This document shows, one piece after another, positions 26,052 through 33,510 of a stretch of DNA of 35,996 nucleotides. A program made the translations under genes and the position numbers. The DNA comes from Phycisphaerales bacterium. GTDB lineage: Bacteria > Planctomycetota > Phycisphaerae > WQYP01. The stretch's first letter is position 1; every line of letters begins with the position of its first letter. The stretch is from contig JABEVB010000031.1 of assembly GCA_013044165.1 (NCBI GenBank), forward strand, positions 1 to 35,996. Direction: 5' to 3'. Below the pieces are notes generated by a model. The model worked only from the letters and a program-made list of their open reading frames with translations, ran no database searches and was not told the DNA's origin.

Positions 26052-26494
26052 GTATACAGCCCTCTGTTAATCCGCGGCTCTTTAACCAGCCCGCAGTATG
26101 CCATAAAATCCGTCAGCGATTGCCATGCGTCTTCTATGTTACCAAATATATTCTGTGGCACCGCATAAGCCCATTTATCGGCGTAGCCCTCCCGGTAAAT
26201 GTGCAGATGCGGGCAGGGCAATTCAGTTCCATTGGGATTGCGATGGGGGGAGCCGCCGAAATCCAGCCGTAGCAATATCACAACATTCCGGGCACGGCTC
26301 TGGTATCGTCCCTTTGCCAGCACAATTCCTGATCGCCAGATGTCCAGATAAAAGTTCTCCCGGCGATTTACCGAAACCAACGGAATAGAAAGGTTCCCTG
26401 CAAGAGGGTAATTGTAGGTTTCCTCCGAGGTTGGAACCTTTGGCATTGCAATCAGGTCATCCGCCTCAGCCTGCGATAGGTCAATTTCAGCCAT
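26048..26494 (-). CDS. DUF6978 family protein
   Basis: A 148-aa protein with the block LLRLDFGGSPHRNPNGTELP and then PHLHIYREGYADKWAY, which I recognise as DUF6978. Several conserved His, Asp and Arg residues in this block could form an active or binding site; no activity is known. The ATG at 26494 has GAGGT 6 nt upstream. It follows res after 40 nt and overlaps the DUF1828/1829 gene by 4 nt. Confidence 0.75.
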   Translation of the reverse strand: MAEIDLSQAEADDLIAMPKVPTSEETYNYPLAGNLSIPLVSVNRRENFYLDIWRSGIVLAKGRYQSRARNVVILLRLDFGGSPHRNPNGTELPCPHLHIYREGYADKWAYAVPQNIFGNIEDAWQSLTDFMAYCGLVKEPRINRGLYT

Positions 26495-26533
26495 GCCAAT
26501 ACCTCAATTAATTTTCACTATTCCACCCGATAA

Positions 26534-28729
26534 TCAAGCCGGCAGCGGTGGTGCTGTTGGCACGCTCAACTTTAGAATTTCCCCCTTCACCTTCCACGGA
26601 TCCTCCGCCTCCAAAAACGCCCACCGGCCCCATTGACCCGCGTTATTAACCGCTGGAAACCACAGGGTCTTTGCCGTAGAAACTTTGGCTGCTTTTTCTC
26701 GATCGCGTTCGCCGGTCACTTCAATAATTAAATTCAGTGGATCGCCCGGTCCGCGGCCATCGTTCAGCCGCACAATAAAGTCAGGCTCATAACGCCGCTG
26801 TACGCCATCTATGGTGTAGGGTATCTCAAAGCCGAGCCGCTGATTTTTCACATAGCATATAACCTCATCCATGCTCTCCAATGTTTCGGCCATTTTCTGC
26901 TCCCACGATCCGGTGTCGGCAACCACATGCGAAATATGGCACTTGTCCGCGCGCGTTTTATAGACCGGCCGCCGGGTATCGAAATGCACAAACCGTGTGG
27001 AACCCACCGGGTCATAGGGCTTGGCAATGGGCAGTAGTTGCTTTTCGCCGGCGGTGGTCCGCACGACGGCATGGTAGATGCGGTCTGCCGCGTCGCGCCG
27101 ATTGCTCGACCAAAGCAGCAATTGTGGAAATGTATTGTCCTTGAGTTCCACGCTCTGGTTTATCCAATCGCGGGCAATGGCAACCAAATCCGGAAACAGC
27201 CAGTCCTTCCGGTTTTTATCGGCATCGGTGAAATACTGTTCCAGCACGGTGCGGGCGATTTCAAAGGCCACGGTTGGCAGGCGAACATTTTTATAGTCGT
27301 CGAGTGTGTGATACTGCGTCTGCCCGACGATGGGAGCATTTTCCGTTTTGGTGGGAAAGCTCTGCGTGCTTAACGTAAGCCTTGAAGCCTCATTAAACAC
27401 GGCCGCGAGCCGCTCGGCCGGTAACTCGTATCGGTACCCATCAATGCGCGGAAATGTAATCTCGCAGGTCGCCCGCTCCGGCAGCGCCCGCACGCGCGTA
27501 GGCGGCGGGCCAGGTTTCGGGTCCACCGGCGAGCCGCTGCACGGTATAAACGAGAATGGCACCCCATAAACCTCGGCATATTCCACCGGGAACGCCTCAA
27601 TCTTCACCGGGCTGCCATTGACGATGATCTCACTGGCTTCAGCTTCATAGCTGCGGCGGCGCAGCCCGCGACCAATCACCTGTTCACATAAAAGTTGTGT
27701 CCCAAACGCCCGTACCCCCAAAATATGCGTGACGGTATTGGCATCCCACCCCTCCGTAAGCATCGAAACTGAAACCACGCAGCGAATCGCCTCGCCCAGC
27801 TTCCCCGGCTTGCCTACCGTGTTGAGTACCTCGCGCAGTAAATCTTCGTCAGTCAGTTTGTCGGCATCTCGATCGGGAAAACGAGTCCGGTAATCGGCCT
27901 TGAACTCATCAATTTCGCGCGCGGCAATCTTTTTAAAATCGTCCGCCATAGATTCGCCCGATTCAAGCTGCTGCGAATCTACCAATATGGTGTTAGGCCG
28001 ATGCGTAAATCGTCCGTCTCGTACATTGCTCAGCAGCGGCATTTTGCCCGGTACCGCTGCGCTTGTGCCATCGGCCAGCGGTTTCTCCCAGCCGGCGATG
28101 TAATCGAAAACCATTTTGGATACGTTCGTGTTGTTGCACACCACGATAAACACGGGCGGTGTGGCGGCAACGCCTGCTTTATCGGGCAGTTGCTCCCAAT
28201 GTTCAAAAGATTTTTTGTAGTGCCCGTATAGGCTAAGCAGGGCGCCCTCCAACTCGGCCGGCGGCTTGGGTTCGCTTGCGGCAGTCTCGGAGTTGCGGCC
28301 CTTCTTCGGCAGGCCATCGCGAATGCGCAGCCACAGGTCGCGGTAAGTCGGCTGTTGGCCGGTGCCGGCATCATCCGATACCGGCACCCGTGGCACCTTG
28401 ACGATGCCGCTTTCAATAGCGTCTATCAGCGAAAAGTCCGACACCACCCACGGAAACAGCACTCCCTCGGAATAGCCCGACCCGCGCAGAAAAAACGGCG
28501 TCGCCGACAGGTCAAAAATCGCCCGAATACCCGATTTGCGGGCCAGTGCCTCCAATCCGCTGATCCATATTCGAGCCGTCTCGCTGTTTTCCTGGGCTTC
28601 CTTGCGTTCTTCGCCGGTAAGCGGCTCGTCTACGCCATCCGGCTTACAGCGGTAACAATGATGCGCCTCATCGTTGAGTACCACGATGTTCTTTTTTGCA
28701 CCCAGATCGCGCGTAACGCGGCGTATCAT
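26534..28729 (-). CDS. res: Type III restriction enzyme Res, C-terminal fragment (helicase second half + nuclease)
   Basis: The continuation of res, in the same frame, after an in-frame TAA (28738-28736). It contains Walker B/motif II (VLNDEAHHCY, DEAH at residues 20-23), motif III (FDLSATPFF), motif VI (VIGRGLRRRSY) and a C-terminal PD-(D/E)XK nuclease (YEPDFIVRLND, then LNLIIEVTGERDREK). The ATG at 28729 lies 6 nt past the stop and might allow reinitiation. This fragment alone lacks Walker A, so it should not hydrolyse ATP or translocate on DNA. The total from the GTG at 29560 would be about 1008 aa, a normal Res length, so the stop is the only visible defect. A pseudogene is likely unless the stop is suppressed or is a sequence error. 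Confidence 0.88.
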   Translation of the reverse strand: MIRRVTRDLGAKKNIVVLNDEAHHCYRCKPDGVDEPLTGEERKEAQENSETARIWISGLEALARKSGIRAIFDLSATPFFLRGSGYSEGVLFPWVVSDFSLIDAIESGIVKVPRVPVSDDAGTGQQPTYRDLWLRIRDGLPKKGRNSETAASEPKPPAELEGALLSLYGHYKKSFEHWEQLPDKAGVAATPPVFIVVCNNTNVSKMVFDYIAGWEKPLADGTSAAVPGKMPLLSNVRDGRFTHRPNTILVDSQQLESGESMADDFKKIAAREIDEFKADYRTRFPDRDADKLTDEDLLREVLNTVGKPGKLGEAIRCVVSVSMLTEGWDANTVTHILGVRAFGTQLLCEQVIGRGLRRRSYEAEASEIIVNGSPVKIEAFPVEYAEVYGVPFSFIPCSGSPVDPKPGPPPTRVRALPERATCEITFPRIDGYRYELPAERLAAVFNEASRLTLSTQSFPTKTENAPIVGQTQYHTLDDYKNVRLPTVAFEIARTVLEQYFTDADKNRKDWLFPDLVAIARDWINQSVELKDNTFPQLLLWSSNRRDAADRIYHAVVRTTAGEKQLLPIAKPYDPVGSTRFVHFDTRRPVYKTRADKCHISHVVADTGSWEQKMAETLESMDEVICYVKNQRLGFEIPYTIDGVQRRYEPDFIVRLNDGRGPGDPLNLIIEVTGERDREKAAKVSTAKTLWFPAVNNAGQWGRWAFLEAEDPWKVKGEILKLSVPTAPPLPA

Positions 28730-28735
28730 TTCTAC

Positions 28736-29560
28736 TTAAGACTCGGTAAATGCGGACCCCTGGCCACCCCCGAGCAGCGCTTTTGTCAGTTTGCCGGCGG
28801 CAATTTTTTCCCGCCGCTTAAACGCATGAAAATTGGTGATAATCACTTTTGCCCGGTTCATCGGCTCCAGCAGATCGTCCGGAACAATATCCATCGAGCG
28901 GTAATAGCTTTCCGGATCGGATGGCAGCAGCACGCGCAGCCGATCCCGAATCGTGATGCCCGGTGTCACAATCAAAAAGGCGTCTGAAAACCGGCTATCT
29001 TGTGGATTGGCGAGCTTGTTAAGTGTATGCCACGCGATAATCATCGCCATCACCACCGTCTTGCCGGCACCGGTGGCCAGCTTACAGGCAATGCGGCTCA
29101 GCCCGGGGTTGGCCTCCTCGCCGAACCGTACAAGATCGTTTTTGATCCATTGATCACCATATTTTTTGGCAACTTCAGTGATGTATACCAAGGTTTCAAC
29201 AGCTTCAATCTGGCAGAAAAACAGCCGCCGGTGGCGCTCATCGGCCCGCCAGTGCTTCAGGAGCCGCGCCGTCGTCGGGGTTACGTCGTCGAGGTAGCGG
29301 CCTTTTCGCCACGCCTGCACGCGCTGGCGTATGCGGTTGACCAAGGGGTTTTCTTCGATGCGGTCAGAACGCCAGTCGTGGAGCGTCGGCTGGGTTTTTC
29401 CTCCGGTTTTTCGCGGCTGTGGTATCGGAACGAAATATGAACTCGGCCGCCGAAGGCAGGCAATTTCATTGGTGATGCCGGTTTCGTCAAATCTGAAGTG
29501 CCGCGAAGGCTCTTCGAATGGCGAGTTAATGACCGGATTTTCGATGACGACTTGCTGCAC
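28736..29560 (-). CDS. res: Type III restriction enzyme Res, N-terminal fragment ending at an in-frame TAA
   Basis: The start of a Type III restriction endonuclease subunit (274 aa). The opening VQQVVIENPVINSPFEEPSR and RPSSYFVPIPQPRK are typical of the family. Walker A is ATGAGKT (about residues 162-168), and it ends at GGQGSAFTES followed by TAA. In intact proteins this point runs straight on into a helix like EMIRRVTRDLG and the DEAH motif, which is what follows here after the stop. The GTG at 29560 was chosen because the family sequence begins there and GGGGA lies 6 nt upstream; the upstream open frame to 29677 is not family-like. Confidence 0.85.
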   Translation of the reverse strand: MQQVVIENPVINSPFEEPSRHFRFDETGITNEIACLRRPSSYFVPIPQPRKTGGKTQPTLHDWRSDRIEENPLVNRIRQRVQAWRKGRYLDDVTPTTARLLKHWRADERHRRLFFCQIEAVETLVYITEVAKKYGDQWIKNDLVRFGEEANPGLSRIACKLATGAGKTVVMAMIIAWHTLNKLANPQDSRFSDAFLIVTPGITIRDRLRVLLPSDPESYYRSMDIVPDDLLEPMNRAKVIITNFHAFKRREKIAAGKLTKALLGGGQGSAFTES

Positions 29561-29622
29561 ACCATTTCCCCGATGACCGGCCCGATGCCGCAACCGTGCT
29601 ATCAATTTACCCCAAGATCGCC

Positions 29623-29654
29623 CTCGCCGCCACGCGCAATCGCACGGCGGCGAG
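29623..29654. terminator. GC-rich hairpin between res and the TIM-barrel gene
   Basis: CTCGCCGCC (29623-29631) pairs perfectly with GGCGGCGAG (29646-29654), a 9-bp stem with a 14-nt loop. It lies 66 nt downstream of the stop of the leftward TIM-barrel gene (29720) and just upstream of res. No T-run follows, so a classical intrinsic terminator is doubtful; it may stabilise the 3' end. Confidence 0.4.
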
Positions 29655-29719
29655 GCTGCTGGGACAATGCGCCGCAAACAAAAGAGGCTGCAAGGCTTGC
29701 CGCAGATGCGGTCAGCCCA

Positions 29720-30484
29720 TCACTGCAGCCCCATAGCCCGCAGATTTTCAAGGCTTATTTTCAGGCTTTCAAACGGGTCGCGCTGACATTCATCCTGTTC
29801 CACGATGTACCACTCCACACCCGCTTTTTTGGCTGCCGCGAGAATGGCCGCCCACGACAGGTTGCCTTCGCCGATTTCGGCCATGAGCGATTGGTTGTTT
29901 TTGCCGCCCACCATATCTTTTAGATGAATCAGCTTCTGGCGGCCGGCGTAGCGGGCAATCCAGGCGGCCGCGTCCCCACCCCCGGCCTGAATCCAATAGG
30001 TATCGAACTCGGCCAGCACCGACGCATCGGCATGCGAAAGCAGTATCTCAAGGCCCGTGGTTTTGCCAAAGCGTTCCAATTCAAATGCATGATGATGGTA
30101 CGAGAGACTGATGCCGGCGCCGGCCAGCGTTTTGGCCGCTGCGCTCATAAGTTTGGCGAGGTTTTCGTAGCCCGCCGGCGTGCGATGGATCTCAGGCAGC
30201 CACGGCATGGCGGTGTGGCAACAGTCCCAGAGTTTATGTTCATCAATGATGCGGGGCAGTTCGCCGGTCATTTCTTCAAGGCTGATGTGCGAGGCGCAGC
30301 ACACAAGGCCTTCGTCTTTAAGAATGCGGGCAACTTCGGCCGGCGGGCAAGGCCCAAAGGCAGAGAGCTGTATGGCCTCGTAGCCGATTTTGCGCACCCG
30401 CGCACAGGCGGCGGCTATATCGCGGGGCGTTTTGGTAAACGCGCGCAGGGTATACATTTGTGCGGCAATACAGGACGCGGCCAT
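29720..30484 (-). CDS. Sugar phosphate isomerase/epimerase (xylose isomerase-like TIM barrel)
   Basis: A 254-aa AP endonuclease family 2/xylose isomerase-like TIM barrel, a group of sugar isomerases and epimerases. Elements: QMYTLR after the first strand, GYEAIQLSAFG, then SLSYHHHAFEL (His ligands), ADASVLAEFDTYWIQAGG (Asp ligand) and LIHLKDMVGGK near the end, with a final VEWYIVEQDEC (Glu). These are the usual metal-binding positions. The ATG at 30484 is 8 nt from GGAG, a better spacing than the ATG at 30490 (2 nt). It lies 62 nt downstream of the GH3 gene on the same strand, so it may process sugars released by that enzyme. The actual substrate cannot be read from sequence. Confidence 0.88.
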   Translation of the reverse strand: MAASCIAAQMYTLRAFTKTPRDIAAACARVRKIGYEAIQLSAFGPCPPAEVARILKDEGLVCCASHISLEEMTGELPRIIDEHKLWDCCHTAMPWLPEIHRTPAGYENLAKLMSAAAKTLAGAGISLSYHHHAFELERFGKTTGLEILLSHADASVLAEFDTYWIQAGGGDAAAWIARYAGRQKLIHLKDMVGGKNNQSLMAEIGEGNLSWAAILAAAKKAGVEWYIVEQDECQRDPFESLKISLENLRAMGLQ

Positions 30485-30546
30485 AGGCATTTCTCCAAAA
30501 CCGGCGATGCTGTTTCTCGCCGCAATTGTACATCAGGCGATGCGGT

Positions 30547-33084
30547 TCAGTGCCACGATATATCGGCCGTTTGCGCAATATCGCGGCTTGATGATCCAAC
30601 GGCAACGCCATAATCACCCGCCGGCACGCGCCACGCTCCGCCGCCCGGGCTATGCGTGTCAAAGTAAGCAAAGTCGCGCCAGTGCAAGGTTAAATGCACC
30701 GTTTTGCTTTGGCCCGGCTGGAGCATCACGCGCTTAAAACCTTTAAGTTGCTGAAACGTTCGAACAACATGCGAGCTGGAGGGCGGGCGAACATAAAGCT
30801 GCACCACTTCAGCGCCGGCGCGCTTGCCGGTGTTGGAAACCTCCGCCGCAACCTGCACAACTTTGGCATGGCCGTGGCCGGTTGCCGAAACCTGCAGGTG
30901 GCTGATTTCAAACGTTGTGTACGAAAGCCCAAAGCCAAAGCAGTAGCGCGGCGCTATATGCTTGGAATCGTACCAGCGGTAGCCCACATATATGCCTTCG
31001 GCAAAGTGCACTTCATGGTTGTGGCCCGGCCAATGGCCGTACGCCGGTGAGTCTTTCCAGTGCTTTTCAAACGTATCAGGCAGTTTGCCGCTGGGGTTGA
31101 TGCTGCCGAAAATAATGCCCGCCACAGCCTTGTTGCCGTTTTCGCCGGGGTACCAGGCATACAACAGCCCTGCGACCTGATGAATCCAGTGGCTCATGGC
31201 AACATTGTCGCCGGCGTTAACCACCACAATGGTATGTGGGTTAAGCTTGCCCAACTCATGCAGCATGGCACCCTGGCCGCCCGGAAGATGAAACGGCCTG
31301 TCAGAACCTTCGCTTTCGCGCGGGCCAACGCAGGCAATGACCACGTCGGCATGACGAATAGTTTTAGCCTCTGCGGCCGTTATACCCCTTGAAACAAGCT
31401 GATAACCAAAGTAAAGCTGGGCTCCCAGATAGGTATTGTCATATTCGATGCGCAAACGATAAATCTGGCCGGCGGTCAGCTTGAGCCGCACGGATTCAAA
31501 GTTAAGCGCCTGGTCGCGCCAATTGTTGATCACCTGCTTGCCATCCACAAACAACCGCGAGCCGTCGTCGCTGCCCAAGTCAAAAAGGTATTCGCCCGAC
31601 TGCGTCGGCTTGATGGTGGTGCGAAAGCGCGCGGAGAATATGCCCCCCGGGCCGGTTTTAACCGGGTAATTGCGATGCCACGGAAAGTTGATTTGCGAAA
31701 CATGCCCGGTGGCGGTGGGCGCGCCCGTAAGGTTGGCGTTGGGCCAATATTCGACCGTCCAGCCCGGCTTGCCGTCCGTTGGCTCATACACCGAATGAGC
31801 AAATGATTGCTTGATGGACTGACCCAGCGGCAGAAACTCAACCTTCACGCCATTGCCCGCAGCCGCCTTTACCGCCGCGAGCATACTGATCGGCTTGATG
31901 ATCGGGGTGGTATACGAGCTGCCGCCGCCGCCGGTAACCGCCGGCGACGCATCAGGCCCAACCACCACAATGGTATGGAGTTTGGAACGATGCAGCGGCA
32001 GGATGTTATCCTTGTTTTTAAGCAACACCACCGCTTCTGTTTCTTCCTGCAGGGCCGCAGCGCGGCTGCTGGGGTCGTTGAGCGGAATGGAGGCAATTTT
32101 CTGCTTATGCGCGATGAAGCCCATCGCGAGCATCACGCGGAGCAATCGCAGCACATGCTCGTTGATGGTTGCCTCGGTAATTTTTCCGCTTTTGAGCAGC
32201 GGCATAATGTCTTTGGCATTGTAATACTTGGGATCGGGCATTTCCAGGTCCAGCCCGGCAGTAAGCGGGCCAAGCGTATCGTGCACGGCCCCCCAGTCCG
32301 ACATCACCAGCCCCTTGTAGTGCCAGCGGTGGCGCAGCACGGTTGTCAACAGGTAATCATTGGCCGAACACCAGTATCCATTGACCTTGTTGTACGCGCA
32401 CATAAAGGTCATGGTGTTGCCGAGCTTGATGGCATCGCGAAACGGGGGCAAATAAATTTCATGCAAGGCTCGCATGCCGATGATGGTGTTGACGTCGTCG
32501 CGCCAGGTTTCCTGTTCGTTGCCGGCATAATGCTTGGAGCATGCGGCGACGCGCATGGACTGTAAGCCGCGAATCCACGGAGCCGCCATGTGCCCGGCAA
32601 GGTACGGGTCCTCACCCAGGTATTCAAAGTTGCGGCCGCACTGAGGCTCGCGTGTAACGTCCATGCCGGGGCCAAGCACAATGTTCACGCCTCGGGCGCG
32701 GGCGTCGTGGCCAACAGCGCGGCCCGCTCGATACGCCAGCGCCGGGTCCCAGGTGGCCGCCAGCGCCACCGACGCCGGATAAGCCGTCGAAGGCCCCCAT
32801 ACGCGCACACCGACCGATGCATCGCTCATCTTTAATGCCGGTATGCCTGCCTTTGCAAAGCCGATGGTGTGCATATACCCATCGCCGGCGATGATGCGGA
32901 TTTTTTCGGCAAGCGTCAGCTTTTTCAGCAGAGCCTCGGCCTTGGCTTCAAGCTGCGGATTTATATGCTGCGAGTTCAGCAATGCCGGATGAAACACCCG
33001 GCCGGCATCGGCGGCACACGCCGCGCTGGCGCCAGGCACCAGCATGACCAGCAGAACAAGGCAACGACCCACACTTATTTTCAT
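30547..33084 (-). CDS. Secreted glycoside hydrolase family 3 enzyme with PA14 insertion (beta-glucosidase type)
   Basis: An 845-aa GH3 enzyme with a signal peptide (residues 1-25). The TIM-barrel domain holds SKHYAGNE (183-190) and the catalytic nucleophile Asp263 in GLVMSDWGA. The alpha/beta sandwich is split by a PA14 domain (about 441-563: WTVEYWPNANLTG, then GSDDGSRLFVDG), which in this family shapes substrate binding. A fibronectin III-like domain (about 745-840) closes the protein. It probably releases beta-linked glucose or a related sugar from oligosaccharides; the acid/base Glu was not assigned. The start is at 33084: GGAG is 7 nt upstream and the signal peptide starts there. A TIM-barrel isomerase gene follows 62 nt downstream. 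Confidence 0.93.
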   Translation of the reverse strand: MKISVGRCLVLLVMLVPGASAACAADAGRVFHPALLNSQHINPQLEAKAEALLKKLTLAEKIRIIAGDGYMHTIGFAKAGIPALKMSDASVGVRVWGPSTAYPASVALAATWDPALAYRAGRAVGHDARARGVNIVLGPGMDVTREPQCGRNFEYLGEDPYLAGHMAAPWIRGLQSMRVAACSKHYAGNEQETWRDDVNTIIGMRALHEIYLPPFRDAIKLGNTMTFMCAYNKVNGYWCSANDYLLTTVLRHRWHYKGLVMSDWGAVHDTLGPLTAGLDLEMPDPKYYNAKDIMPLLKSGKITEATINEHVLRLLRVMLAMGFIAHKQKIASIPLNDPSSRAAALQEETEAVVLLKNKDNILPLHRSKLHTIVVVGPDASPAVTGGGGSSYTTPIIKPISMLAAVKAAAGNGVKVEFLPLGQSIKQSFAHSVYEPTDGKPGWTVEYWPNANLTGAPTATGHVSQINFPWHRNYPVKTGPGGIFSARFRTTIKPTQSGEYLFDLGSDDGSRLFVDGKQVINNWRDQALNFESVRLKLTAGQIYRLRIEYDNTYLGAQLYFGYQLVSRGITAAEAKTIRHADVVIACVGPRESEGSDRPFHLPGGQGAMLHELGKLNPHTIVVVNAGDNVAMSHWIHQVAGLLYAWYPGENGNKAVAGIIFGSINPSGKLPDTFEKHWKDSPAYGHWPGHNHEVHFAEGIYVGYRWYDSKHIAPRYCFGFGLSYTTFEISHLQVSATGHGHAKVVQVAAEVSNTGKRAGAEVVQLYVRPPSSSHVVRTFQQLKGFKRVMLQPGQSKTVHLTLHWRDFAYFDTHSPGGGAWRVPAGDYGVAVGSSSRDIAQTADISWH

Positions 33085-33510
33085 AGGAGATCTCCAAACA
33101 CGCGCAAACCTCTGCCGCGCAAAAACGACCAAGGGTAATTTAATAGGATAGGTTCAAAAATACTACGGGCGGCTGCCCCATTTTGCAAAGCGCCATGCCG
33201 GCAGCGACCTGCCCGCGGTCATGCCAGAAAGAGCGGTCCATGTGTACGACGGTCGCACGGTTCTTTTCTCAGCTTGTCGCAACTTGCGAAGCTCTTGCCG
33301 ACAAGCGGCGGCGATTCCGATGTATTGATGTGCGTAACGGCGGCTTTACCCGATGATTTACAGACCCCAGAGCCACAAAATGAGCAGTGGTTTGTGGTGG
33401 AAACTTTCGGCCTTATTTGCAAAATAATGCGGTTTTCGGGGCCGAAGTGCGAAAGTTTAGCTACCGTGTCACCTAGAACTTGTGCGTTGTTTAAAACCCT
33501 GCTTGGCGCA
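33085..33510. other. Intergenic region before the GH3 gene
   Basis: This 426-nt stretch separates the end of the arylsulfotransferase gene from the GH3 start. It contains an 8-bp inverted repeat, GCTTGTCG (33272-33279) and CGACAAGC (33299-33306), without a T-run. Short open frames on both strands (an 85-codon one at 33274-33531 plus, and a minus frame ending at 33219) have no ribosome site or domain and are not called. No convincing promoter was found. Confidence 0.5.

Noticed and set aside
33272-33306. 8-bp inverted repeat as a terminator for the arylsulfotransferase gene
   Set aside because: It lies about 200 nt beyond the stop and has no T-run on either strand.
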